From contig NZ_CALLVU010000123.1 in NCBI RefSeq assembly GCF_938015485.1, forward strand, positions 1 to 32,266: 32,266 nt of DNA. The letters are read 5' to 3'. Made by a program: the position numbers and the translations under genes. The notes beneath the pieces were generated by a model. It was given only the letters and a program-made list of their open reading frames with translations. It made no database searches and was not told where the DNA came from. Every line of letters starts with the position of its first letter. Positions within the stretch are counted from its first letter, which is position 1. This stretch comes from an uncultured Lachnoanaerobaculum sp. GTDB taxonomy: Bacteria > Bacillota > Clostridia > Lachnospirales > Lachnospiraceae. Positions 18,792 through 26,792 of this stretch are shown in pieces.

Positions 18792-21683
18792 TTAATTCTT
18801 TCCTGCCGCATAAGGTGCTAAGCAGATATTTTTATTAGAGCAATAAGTACACCATTCCCCCACTCTTTCCATATTAGTATCATTGTTATTAATATAATTC
18901 AACATTCCCTGAATAAGCTGTTCATCCTCTGTCTTCGTTACCCTGTGGATAGAGTAAATTTTCATTCCATCTTTTATTTTTACCATCCGATCAAACATTT
19001 CATACGGGTGCCCATCAGGTGCATCCTGCAAATCCTCTTTAAACCAAGCGTCCCCAAATGTTTTACGTAACCGCATATGAATCTGATCTAACGGTTTGAC
19101 AATATTTGAATATTCTTTTACACACAATACCTTTGACATCACATAATTCTCGACTCTCCTTTGTATATCAAGTATCTCTGTATCTCTAAAAAACGTAAAA
19201 TACTGTTTTAAACTTTGTGCTTCTTGAAAAACAACACTACTCAACTTTCCCTTAGCCTTGTTTTTCAGCATGTTCTGTAATTCTCTCCATGTGTTTTCAA
19301 TCAAAATATTTTCAAGATACTTTTGTATTAAGAAGCTACCTGTAACTACAGGACTCGGATTCAATACATAGTCAGACAAATATTTATATGGGCAAAGAAA
19401 CATTGCGGCAACTTGTTCTATTGAATACGGTATTGATTCTACCGGTTTGGCTTTCACAAATGTTGTCATATTGCATTCATCCATATCCGGATCTGTCGAT
19501 CCGTCTGTTTTTTCCATCCCAATAAGCCTCAGCATTTCATAATAGTCAGTTGTATTGTCTCCATATCTCTTGACAAAACTGATTTTTGTTTCACACTGAT
19601 TAAAATACAAACCGTAGAAAAGTTCATATCTTAAAAAATTACTTCTCTCACTCAATGCCGCATAGTACACTTGGAATTGCAAATCCTTAGGGTTATATAC
19701 TTTTTCGATAAACTGTTCGGATAAAGGCCATGGCAGCAGCTCATCTACCGACTTATTCATGTCCAAATCTGAGACACAGGCAAAATGATATATCTTCTTT
19801 CTGCCAACTGCATTCTGCTGTTTGCTGTTAAGTACATCACCGTCAATCTGTTCAAAATTTTTAACAAACCAATCCGATCTTGGCTCTTCTTTCTGCTTTA
19901 AGAAGAAGTATAATCCTTTACGCAGATCTTCAAATGTTCCTTTACTTCCTGAATTTATTCTCTGAATTACATCTAATCGAGTTATCAGACTTGTGATCAG
20001 TTCATTTTCTTCTTCATTTGCCAAATAAGTTTGTTTTTCTCTTACAAACTTCTCAAGTCTTTTGAAGTGCTTTTTAAAATCAAATCCGGATTCCGCTTCA
20101 ACATCTGAAAACATCACTTTTGCAATATCATTTATTTCTTCTATCGCATTGTATAGCTCATCAATTTCTTCCTTTGTAACCTTATACGAACTGTATACAA
20201 CTAAAGGTCTAAGAGGAAAGCTTATCTCTCCATGAGCTGATGAATTCACCTGTTTATATGATTCTCGATATTTTTTTCCGAAATACTCTTTAAACTCGGA
20301 AAAGGTTGTAATATTTGAAAATATAAGTTCCAAATTCATTATTGTCTTCAAAAGTCTTTCTGCACTATACTTTGTAAGCATTCCTGAGTTAAGGCACTCT
20401 CGAAGCAGATTATATTCAATATCTATTTCCCCATTTTCTATATTCCATGAAGCATATAATGCCGAAAAGAATTGTCCGATAGGATATGCCAAAAAGTGTC
20501 TGCTTCTGGAGTATTCAGGATGATAAACTTGTAAAAGATCATCCACGTCTTTATTGGCTGTATATACAATCTCTTCCATTTTTGATAAAACAGACGCCGT
20601 TCCTACCTTCTTGTGCGGCTTTTCATATAATGCAATTTGATCCTCTAAAGCTTCTTCAGCTTTCAAAAACTTGTCTGAAATATAACCTGCATACTCGGAA
20701 ATATTATCAAACTCATATACCTTTTCATCTTTATAAAGAGCATAATTATTTCTTATTCTTTTATCAGTTCTTGATACATTATCTTCACACAGTAATCCTA
20801 TATTACTTGCAATGGCATTTCCATTTTTTTGAAGTTGACCCTGTGGAAAATATTGCTTTATGTTCTTATCATGATGTGACGGAGCATCAAATTGCTGATA
20901 AATATAACTCCAAGATGAATATATTTCCTTATATTCCGGAAGATAGTTGTAAAGGAAAATGACTTCCACTCCCAGATTGTCAAGATGCTTAATGAACTTC
21001 AGTTGTAAAGGAGAGAATTGATGTATTCCGTGAATAACGACATGCTTTCCATCCCATCCCTTTGTTGTCTTTATCATCCTGTCGATCAATTCAATATCTT
21101 TTTCCAAAAAATCACTTTCTGCATTTTCACTATATAGTTTTTCTTTCTCATCCTTTTCAAACTTTGCTTGCTCATTGAGGATTCTTTTTAATTCAGTTAA
21201 ATCCGGTAATGCCGGTAACTTAAAAAGCTCATTCTTATTCATCAATTTCAGCATATGTACAAATATTTTATGTTCCATATTTAACTGACTGACATCAAGA
21301 ACCTTCGGATCAATATCCAATTCAATATCCAATTCAATAAACAACCTTATAGCATCCAGCATAGAATCTTCATTGTGCGACAAGGAACTGTAATAATTCT
21401 CCCCTAAGTTACAATTTTTATACCAATATCGGTACACATCACTGATTGAACTATATTGTTGAATCCTTAACCCGATGTCATTAGACCAACTTTTAAAAAT
21501 CCTGTCCTTTACAATGTCATCTAAAGGACACATAAGTGAACAAATATCATTTCTCATCACACTGATCAAACCGTTCACTAATGTACGAGCCGCACAAAAA
21601 TGTGGATACTCTTTTATAGTTTCCCAAAAATCAGTTTCAGCAATCCTGTACGGATCTGAATACGTATAAATTTGATAAGACAT
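18792..21683 (-). CDS. AddB-like protein with Fe-S cysteines and degenerate nuclease domain
   Basis: 963 aa from the start at 21683, which follows GGAGGAAAAATA and overlaps the helicase stop by one base (TAATG). The N-terminal half resembles the AddB/RecC fold (for example a GKHVVIHGIHQFSPLQ segment) but shows no Walker A. The C-terminus has the AddB/Cas4-type iron-sulfur set: a Cys in FLCPYKYLSDY, then Cys945, Cys948 and Cys954 (C-x2-C-x5-C), the same spacing as in AddB. Between them the PD-(D/E)xK core is hard to find; FDRM...IYSIHRVTKTE aligns by position, with the usual DYK replaced. It probably forms an AddAB-like complex with the upstream helicase, with the Fe-S fold kept for DNA-end binding or structure. 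Confidence 0.7.
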   Translation of the reverse strand: MSYQIYTYSDPYRIAETDFWETIKEYPHFCAARTLVNGLISVMRNDICSLMCPLDDIVKDRIFKSWSNDIGLRIQQYSSISDVYRYWYKNCNLGENYYSSLSHNEDSMLDAIRLFIELDIELDIDPKVLDVSQLNMEHKIFVHMLKLMNKNELFKLPALPDLTELKRILNEQAKFEKDEKEKLYSENAESDFLEKDIELIDRMIKTTKGWDGKHVVIHGIHQFSPLQLKFIKHLDNLGVEVIFLYNYLPEYKEIYSSWSYIYQQFDAPSHHDKNIKQYFPQGQLQKNGNAIASNIGLLCEDNVSRTDKRIRNNYALYKDEKVYEFDNISEYAGYISDKFLKAEEALEDQIALYEKPHKKVGTASVLSKMEEIVYTANKDVDDLLQVYHPEYSRSRHFLAYPIGQFFSALYASWNIENGEIDIEYNLLRECLNSGMLTKYSAERLLKTIMNLELIFSNITTFSEFKEYFGKKYRESYKQVNSSAHGEISFPLRPLVVYSSYKVTKEEIDELYNAIEEINDIAKVMFSDVEAESGFDFKKHFKRLEKFVREKQTYLANEEENELITSLITRLDVIQRINSGSKGTFEDLRKGLYFFLKQKEEPRSDWFVKNFEQIDGDVLNSKQQNAVGRKKIYHFACVSDLDMNKSVDELLPWPLSEQFIEKVYNPKDLQFQVYYAALSERSNFLRYELFYGLYFNQCETKISFVKRYGDNTTDYYEMLRLIGMEKTDGSTDPDMDECNMTTFVKAKPVESIPYSIEQVAAMFLCPYKYLSDYVLNPSPVVTGSFLIQKYLENILIENTWRELQNMLKNKAKGKLSSVVFQEAQSLKQYFTFFRDTEILDIQRRVENYVMSKVLCVKEYSNIVKPLDQIHMRLRKTFGDAWFKEDLQDAPDGHPYEMFDRMVKIKDGMKIYSIHRVTKTEDEQLIQGMLNYINNNDTNMERVGEWCTYCSNKNICLAPYAAGKN

Positions 21684-24600
21684 TATTTTTCCTCCAATAC
21701 CAGATTTTGCCAACACTTGGTTTTTTTATTATCCAATGAAATCCAAGAAAACGAACGAATTGCACGTGTCATTGCCACATAAAGAATTCTTGCCTCTTCC
21801 CTCATTCGCTCATTTTTTTCCAGGTCTTCATTGAATAAATCATTCTGAAATACGGTTTCCGTTTCATTATTCTTTACTTTAATTTGATAACCAATCTTTG
21901 CAGCAGAATCTCTTTCATTAAAAACACATATATTCATATCCGCTCTCTTCATAATATTAATTGCTGAAGAACAGTAAGGTAAAATCACAGCACCATATTC
22001 AAGTCCTTTAGACTTATGTACTGTCACACATCTTATAATAATTTCACCACTGTCCACTTCAGACATCCTGCTGTCAACATTTTTCCGACTCACAATATTT
22101 GCAGTTAATAAGTCAACAAATGAATTGATTGACAACGAAGTCATATTTGCAGAATTGATCATTTCTTCAAAAAGCAAATCCACATTCAGTCTATAATTAT
22201 CTTGCTTAGATTTACTGTCTCCACCGTATTGTACCCATGGTTTGAGTATAAAATACAGTTTTCTCATAACCTGTAAAACAGGTGTTGTTCGCAATAGCTT
22301 AATTATTGAATTCCAATTTCCCCATTTATCCTCTTCTGAATTGGACAATGACCTATTAATCAATTTTTGAATTTCTTTAGCCTGATTGGTATCTGATGCT
22401 TTAGATTTTTTCCACCCGGCTTTCTTGTATTCTTCACGCAAATTATACATATGTGCTTTGCTCATTCCACCGTCAATAAAATTTGAAGAAACAAAAGTGT
22501 AAAGAAAGTCCGACTCATCATAATGTAACAGTGCATTGGCAAGCTTAAGCATATCTAATGCAGGCTCGGACATATATAAATCCCCACCTGTATTTGTAAT
22601 AACATCAATATTACGAGACTTACCTTCTCTTTTTATTATCTCAGCTTGCCAATTTTCACGAACCAAAATTGCAATTTCTCTTTCTTTAGAAGAGAGCTTT
22701 TTACCTGAATCGTTTTCAATCTTCCTTATTAAATCAGATTGTCTTTTGACCTCTTCAAATAATGCCGACATTCTACTATTCTCATCATTAATTGACACTT
22801 TTCTATAAAACTGATTATGCGCAAGATTATTATTATAATTTCGCGTACCGATAAGTCTGTCTGAGTTTTTCTCTTCAGTTGTTGTATACATAAGTAGCTG
22901 CTCATTATCAACTCGCTGTTTACCCATATAATCAAAAGAATTATGAAATAAATTAAGCAATTCTTTATCTGTGCGATAATTTTTGTAGAGTACAAAAGTA
23001 ACCCATGTAGTATCTCCTTCATAATTCAGCTGATCAAAAGCATTTTCCTTTGCGCCTCTAAATCTATAAATACATTGCTTGACATCCCCTACTACAAACA
23101 GCTTGTACTGCAGCAACTTTGATATTGCTGTAAGAGCCTCAATTTGAACATCATCTGTATCCTGAAATTCGTCCACAAACATAAACTGCGTTCTGCCTGT
23201 CTGCATCTTAATAAGTCGTTGAATATTTTCTTGATTAGAAATACATGTACGCAACAAAGACATCATATTATTCAAGTGAACTCTATTCTGCTCCTTTAGA
23301 TACTCATCAAATTCTTTTTCAATCTTTGGAATCAACTCACTGATTAAGTTGTGTAACTCTACATTTCCGGAACCTGATAACGCTTTTCCAAAGTTCTCTT
23401 TTTCAAGACTTGCTATATCAATACTTTGATTATGTAATCTTGTTAACATACTTAGAATATCTTTGTTAATCATATAAACCGGCATTCCGAGTTTTTTTAC
23501 AAAATCCTGTCCGTATTTTTTTTGCCCTTCAACAATATATTCATCTACACGTCTTGCAATAATTTGCTTTCTCTTATAATCACCTGATGTAACCGACAAA
23601 TCATCACCATACCCGAACTCAAATCCCAACTGTGCTATAATCTTTTTTGCATATGAGTGAATAGTGCTTATTTGCATTCCTTCAATTTGATTGATAAAGG
23701 CTAAACATTCAGTATCGCCTGTAAGCAAATAATAGTTATTGAAATACTGCTTTATTTTATCTTCCATCTGGTTTGCAGCGTCATCGGTAAACGTAATCAT
23801 GACAATTCTTTTTGACATTTCTTTCATTGAACAGCTTTGCATATGACAAATAAATGCAATTCTGGAAATCATAGTAAATGTCTTTCCTGTACCTGCACCT
23901 GCCCTAACAATAATGTTTTTTTCAGTTTCGGCATGTTCAACTTTGAACTGTTCTATATTGAAGTTACTGTTCTTATCGACAAATTCCAAATAGCGTAATA
24001 AATTATCATCTGAAATCACACCGTCCTTAATTTCAAAATAGGATAGATCTGCCTCATATTTAGGCAACAAATAAGCGGAGCAATTAAAAACTCCATAGCT
24101 TCTTGTGTTATCACTATTTTCTTTCTTTATTTCCTCAAAGTTTATTTTTAAATTTAATCCGTCAGCAATAAGTCCTTTGCCGGAAATAACTTTATCAATT
24201 TCTTCATGTATTATTTTTAAAGTTTCCACGTTGTCAACAATAAGGAATAATTTGGTGCCATTTTTATACTTTAATGCTAATCTCTCAATTCTTTTTTTGG
24301 TATTATTGTCGTCCGGAATATAAGCAAGTATTGAATAATCCGTTTTGTCAAGTACTTCACAACCTTCGATAATGTCAGTATCATCAATATTCTGATCCTC
24401 AGGTTTCAGATTAGATTCAAAGATCTGCCTTGTTCTAAACATCAAATTTTCATTAAACTTCGATAAATATTTAAGCGAATCTTTATGATTTTTCATTCCA
24501 AGATTCATCTTTTTATGAAACAATTCCTTGGTTTGTAAGTCATCTTTTAAAATTGTAGTCTCATACTCACATACAGGCTCAATACCAAGCTGATCATATT

Positions 24601-25018
24601 GTTCTTTTGTAATATTGGGGAAGCAAACCATATCATAAACCGGTGGATTTTTTCCGGTCTTAGAATGTATTTTTTTCCTCATCTTATAGACATAGTCCCT
24701 CGCTTGACCGGTCGGATTTTCAGATGCCTCACCCTCTTCTTTAGTATCATCATCTACAGTTCTTATGATAATATTATCCCCATTCTCAACTCTAAGTACT
24801 GTTTCAGGTCTCCACCCCTTTACTTCAAAAATAATAATACCAAAATTCGGTACCAACAGGCATACATCAAACTGTGCGCCAAAAATAGGACGGTTCCTAT
24901 ATATAACATAAGAATCGTCAAAGTATTCCATTAGTTTTGAAATAAAGTAATCTTCACCCCAATTATTATCTTTTATTTTCGAGCCTATAAACTTTGCCAT
25001 AATACAAATACACTCCAT
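21683..25018 (-). CDS. UvrD-family helicase with N-terminal NERD nuclease domain
   Basis: 1111 aa. Residues about 15-110 are a NERD domain (nuclease-related), with Asp51, then Glu65 and Lys67 in FEVKGW forming a D...ExK site as in PD-(D/E)xK nucleases. The superfamily 1A motor follows: Walker A VRAGAGTGKT (around 370-380), Walker B FVDEFQDTDD, motif III KQCIYRFRGAK, motif V VTVHKSKGLEYG and motif VI LYVAMTRA. The domain order is inverted relative to AddA/RecB, whose nuclease is C-terminal. The ATG at 25018 overlaps by one base the TAA of a short frame upstream; an alternative ATG at 25000 has GGAG 12 bp away. It likely acts with the AddB-like protein in processive unwinding and cutting. Confidence 0.88.
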   Translation of the reverse strand: MECICIMAKFIGSKIKDNNWGEDYFISKLMEYFDDSYVIYRNRPIFGAQFDVCLLVPNFGIIIFEVKGWRPETVLRVENGDNIIIRTVDDDTKEEGEASENPTGQARDYVYKMRKKIHSKTGKNPPVYDMVCFPNITKEQYDQLGIEPVCEYETTILKDDLQTKELFHKKMNLGMKNHKDSLKYLSKFNENLMFRTRQIFESNLKPEDQNIDDTDIIEGCEVLDKTDYSILAYIPDDNNTKKRIERLALKYKNGTKLFLIVDNVETLKIIHEEIDKVISGKGLIADGLNLKINFEEIKKENSDNTRSYGVFNCSAYLLPKYEADLSYFEIKDGVISDDNLLRYLEFVDKNSNFNIEQFKVEHAETEKNIIVRAGAGTGKTFTMISRIAFICHMQSCSMKEMSKRIVMITFTDDAANQMEDKIKQYFNNYYLLTGDTECLAFINQIEGMQISTIHSYAKKIIAQLGFEFGYGDDLSVTSGDYKRKQIIARRVDEYIVEGQKKYGQDFVKKLGMPVYMINKDILSMLTRLHNQSIDIASLEKENFGKALSGSGNVELHNLISELIPKIEKEFDEYLKEQNRVHLNNMMSLLRTCISNQENIQRLIKMQTGRTQFMFVDEFQDTDDVQIEALTAISKLLQYKLFVVGDVKQCIYRFRGAKENAFDQLNYEGDTTWVTFVLYKNYRTDKELLNLFHNSFDYMGKQRVDNEQLLMYTTTEEKNSDRLIGTRNYNNNLAHNQFYRKVSINDENSRMSALFEEVKRQSDLIRKIENDSGKKLSSKEREIAILVRENWQAEIIKREGKSRNIDVITNTGGDLYMSEPALDMLKLANALLHYDESDFLYTFVSSNFIDGGMSKAHMYNLREEYKKAGWKKSKASDTNQAKEIQKLINRSLSNSEEDKWGNWNSIIKLLRTTPVLQVMRKLYFILKPWVQYGGDSKSKQDNYRLNVDLLFEEMINSANMTSLSINSFVDLLTANIVSRKNVDSRMSEVDSGEIIIRCVTVHKSKGLEYGAVILPYCSSAINIMKRADMNICVFNERDSAAKIGYQIKVKNNETETVFQNDLFNEDLEKNERMREEARILYVAMTRAIRSFSWISLDNKKTKCWQNLVLEEK

Positions 25019-25122
25019 TACTTTTCTTCATTAAAAATTCTTTCTACGATATCATCAACGGCCCAATGCCGCGAAAACCTCCACAATAATTTTTATATTT
25101 TCTTCTTTTTTACTTTAAACAT
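25018..25122 (-). pseudogene. possible small leader gene with in-frame stop, coupled to the helicase
   Basis: An ATG at 25122 preceded by GAGGAG at 25132-25137 opens MFKVKKKKI and then meets TAA at codon 10. The same frame continues open for 24 more codons, ending in HWAVDDIVERIFNEEK and a TAA that overlaps the helicase ATG by one base, the junction type used elsewhere in this operon. The frame after the stop reads like protein. Either a small gene broken by one substitution, a stop-codon readthrough, or a nine-codon leader peptide. I know no homolog. Confidence 0.4.
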
Positions 25123-25164
25123 AACTGTTCGCTCCTCTACTTTGTATTAAAAATACTTATTTAT

Positions 25165-25173
25165 ATTATATCA
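25165..25173 (-). promoter_or_regulatory. extended -10 promoter of the nine-gene operon
   Basis: On the - strand TGATATAAT: TATAAT at 25165-25170 with the extended TG at 25172-25173. It lies about 30 bp upstream of the GAGGAG that precedes the short frame at 25122. No good -35 is seen. The stretch 25174-25368 is AT-rich with no gene I can support. Confidence 0.55.
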
Positions 25174-25368
25174 CACAAGTACGAATTTTGTTCTTTTATT
25201 ATATAATATACTACTTCTATTTTTATCAAATTTGCTTTACACAAACTTATAAATCCTCTTTTCCATGCATTCATAATTTTATATGCATTTTTAAGTCTCT
25301 CTTCTAACTTCCGGTAATACCTTATATTGCTTTGAAATATTCGCTGATTATTTTCCTCTAAAAATGAA

Positions 25369-25677
25369 ATGTTTCCATCAAAGCTGTCATTTCTTCCTCT
25401 CTTTGAATCTGACCTGATAGAGATTACAGACTACATCACAAATCACCTGAACAATCCGGAAATAGCGCTTCGATTAGTGGATGATATAGAAATAGCAATC
25501 AACCGCAGGTTAGAAACACCTCTTGCGTTTGCTCCATATCCGACCTCAAAGAACAGACCCTATCCCTATTACCGTATCAACATAAGAAACTTCTCTGTAT
25601 TTTATGTGGTCATAGGCGACGCCATGGAAGTCCGCAGAGTGCTGTACGAACGCAACGTTGATAATCTGCTGAGATAA
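25369..25677 (+). CDS. ParE/RelE-family toxin without antitoxin
   Basis: 102 aa. The pattern is that of ParE/RelE toxins: LFESDLIEITDYITNHLNNPEIALRLVDDIE in the helical hairpin (given here in part: LNNPEIALRLVDDI), then PYYRINIRNFSVFYVV and VRRVLYERN in the C-terminal strands. Such toxins either poison gyrase or cut mRNA on ribosomes. No ribosome binding site precedes the ATG, and no antitoxin frame is found on the 5' side (25122-25368) or immediately downstream. It is probably an orphan left from a broken toxin-antitoxin pair. It is followed by a strong terminator, so it was once an independently transcribed unit. Confidence 0.75.
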   Translation: MFPSKLSFLPLFESDLIEITDYITNHLNNPEIALRLVDDIEIAINRRLETPLAFAPYPTSKNRPYPYYRINIRNFSVFYVVIGDAMEVRRVLYERNVDNLLR

Positions 25678-25681
25678 TTTC

Positions 25682-25716
25682 AAGCAGCTGTCCTCATCCG
25701 GATAGCTGCTTTTTAT
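25682..25716 (+). terminator. rho-independent terminator of the toxin gene
   Basis: AAGCAGCTGTCC (25682-25693) pairs with GGATAGCTGCTT (25700-25711), 12 bp with one G-T pair and a 6-base loop, then TTTTAT. It starts 5 bp after the toxin stop codon. Confidence 0.85.
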
Positions 25717-25774
25717 CTGTCTCCATGTCTGTGATAGATCAATTACCTGTTCTCTGTAGAGAGTGATCATTTGA

Positions 25775-25805
25775 AGAGCAAGTGGTTTTTCTTGCCACCT
25801 GCTCT
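25775..25805. repeat. stem-loop, 10 of 11 bp
   Basis: AGAGCAAGTGG pairs with CCACCTGCTCT around a T-rich 9-base loop, with one A-C mismatch. It lies between the toxin terminator and the sigma-like relic. No T-run follows, so a terminator role is unclear. Confidence 0.5.
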
Positions 25806-25830
25806 AAATACTTTTCTTGCCTTTTTCTCA

Positions 25831-25905
25831 CTAGCAGACTTTATATATCTGCTCGCTGACTTTAACCCTTTGTCCGTTGACATAAAGGTAATATTCTTTT
25901 GGCAT
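25831..25905 (-). pseudogene. relic of a small sigma-like gene (N-terminus only)
   Basis: A GGAGGAAATAAA ribosome binding site leads into an ATG at 25905 and 24 codons, MPKEYYLYVNGQRVKVSEQ and then IYKVC, before TAG. This opening closely resembles the N-terminus of small sigma-70-like proteins carried by Firmicute mobile elements, whose normal length is well over 100 aa. After the stop no frame continues the family sequence, so the gene is truncated. It suggests that an element once occupied this spot. The family call is from memory of the N-terminal pattern only. Confidence 0.5.
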
Positions 25906-25922
25906 TTTATTTCCTCCATTTC

Positions 25923-25985
25923 TTTTTTGTCTGCGTTTTTAGACAAAAAAAGGAGGACTTCTACACTTAGGCATACGAAGTCCTC
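25923..25985. terminator. two hairpins in tandem, first a likely bidirectional terminator
   Basis: TTTTTTGTCT (25923-25932) pairs with AGACAAAAAA (25941-25950). Directly after, GAGGACTTC (25953-25961) pairs with GAAGTCCTC (25977-25985) around a 15-base loop. The first has T/A runs on both sides. They lie upstream of the sigma-like relic on the - strand. Confidence 0.6.
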
Positions 25986-26047
25986 TAAAACGGAAGAATA
26001 AGAATACTTCTTTAGCTACACTTACGTGTTTCAGCTTGTATCTGAAA

Positions 26048-26072
26048 CAATAATCTACTATAGAGATTATTG
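26048..26072. repeat. hairpin after the small - strand frame
   Basis: CAATAATCT (26048-26056) and AGATTATTG (26064-26072) form a perfect 9-bp stem with a 7-base loop. The stop of the short frame at 26067 is inside it. A second small inverted repeat, GTTTCAG/CTGAAAC, lies just to the left (about 26028-26048). Confidence 0.5.
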
Positions 26073-26132
26073 AAAAGAGGAATGTTTTGTTTCTTTAGGT
26101 ATTTCTAACATTAGATGTTTAGATTCTTTCAT
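26067..26132 (-). CDS. possible 21-aa peptide downstream of the GntR gene
   Basis: GGAGGAAACAAAT before ATG at 26132 is a good ribosome binding site. It opens 21 codons beginning MKESKHLMLEIPKETKH and stops inside a hairpin. It lies 27 bp beyond the stop of the GntR regulator on the same strand, as a possible last cistron of the ABC exporter operon. No family is recognised. It could be a real small peptide or the start of a gene whose rest was deleted. Confidence 0.35.
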   Translation of the reverse strand: MKESKHLMLEIPKETKHSSFQ

Positions 26133-26159
26133 ATTTGTTTCCTCCATTTTATCAATAAT

Positions 26160-26555
26160 CTAAATAGTCAATATCTTTATCTTCTTCATACATAATTGAT
26201 TTTTATTCATTTTTTTAGTTTCTATTCTATCAAATAGTTTGATAATCTCAGAATCCGAAAATCCTAAGGCATATAGTTTTTCAAACAATATTTTTGTCAG
26301 CCTGTTCAAATGCTGATTTCTTAACTCAATTATTTTCTTCTCACTTTCAGTAACAAAATATCCTTTACTTCCACGACTAACAATCAACCCCTCTTTCTCA
26401 AGAATTTTTAATGCTTTTTGGACGGTTGCAGGATTACATTCTTCCATCTCTGCTAAAGTCCTTATGGGAGGCATCTGTTGCCCCGGTACATACTTACCTC
26501 TTAAAATAGTTGCTCTTATCACAGATGTTATTTGTAAATATGGATACATATTCAC
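26160..26555 (-). CDS. GntR-family (YtrA subfamily) transcription regulator
   Basis: 131 aa if it begins at the GTG at 26555, 129 aa from the ATG at 26549; AAGG lies near both. The N-terminal winged helix is typical of GntR (ILRGKYVPGQQMPPIRTLAE, then NPATVQKALKILEKEGLI and SRGSKGYFV). The short C-terminal helices, about 50 residues, are the YtrA type, which usually sits with ABC exporters and represses them. The GTG overlaps the TGA of the DUF1648 gene (GTGA). It probably controls the ABC operon in which it is the last large gene. The Lys-rich C-terminal tail is unusual and may be frayed. Confidence 0.85.
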   Translation of the reverse strand: MNMYPYLQITSVIRATILRGKYVPGQQMPPIRTLAEMEECNPATVQKALKILEKEGLIVSRGSKGYFVTESEKKIIELRNQHLNRLTKILFEKLYALGFSDSEIIKLFDRIETKKMNKNQLCMKKIKILTI

Positions 26556-26773
26556 TTAACCTTTTTATTTTTCCTTCCTCGTATAAATTTCCAATAAGCA
26601 GAATACGGAATAACCGTAGTAAACAGAAGATAATATTTATTAGCAAACATATCAGGGGTTCCTTTTGCATTGAAATGAACAGGAATTTCCTCCGGGAGAA
26701 ATATGCAAATAATAAATATTACAACAATCATTAACATCAAGACCAAGACATCTTTTAACAGTCCAACTTTCAT
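26552..26773 (-). CDS. small DUF1648-like membrane protein
   Basis: 73 aa. One strong membrane helix (about residues 6-26), then LPEEIPVHFNAKGTPDMFANK, the core of the DUF1648 domain, and a second hydrophobic stretch ending in a basic tail. DUF1648 domains occur in Firmicute membrane proteins such as SdpI-like immunity proteins and beside GntR/YtrA regulators. The function is unknown; immunity or envelope stress is possible. It ends overlapping the regulator start and begins 19 bp after the permease stop region. Confidence 0.7.
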   Translation of the reverse strand: MKVGLLKDVLVLMLMIVVIFIICIFLPEEIPVHFNAKGTPDMFANKYYLLFTTVIPYSAYWKFIRGRKNKKVK

Positions 26774-26792
26774 ACAATTTTCTCTCCTTAAA

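Noticed and set aside
25546..25770. 74-aa - strand frame opposite the toxin
   Set aside because: It runs through the toxin gene and its terminator in antisense and has no ribosome binding site or family resemblance.
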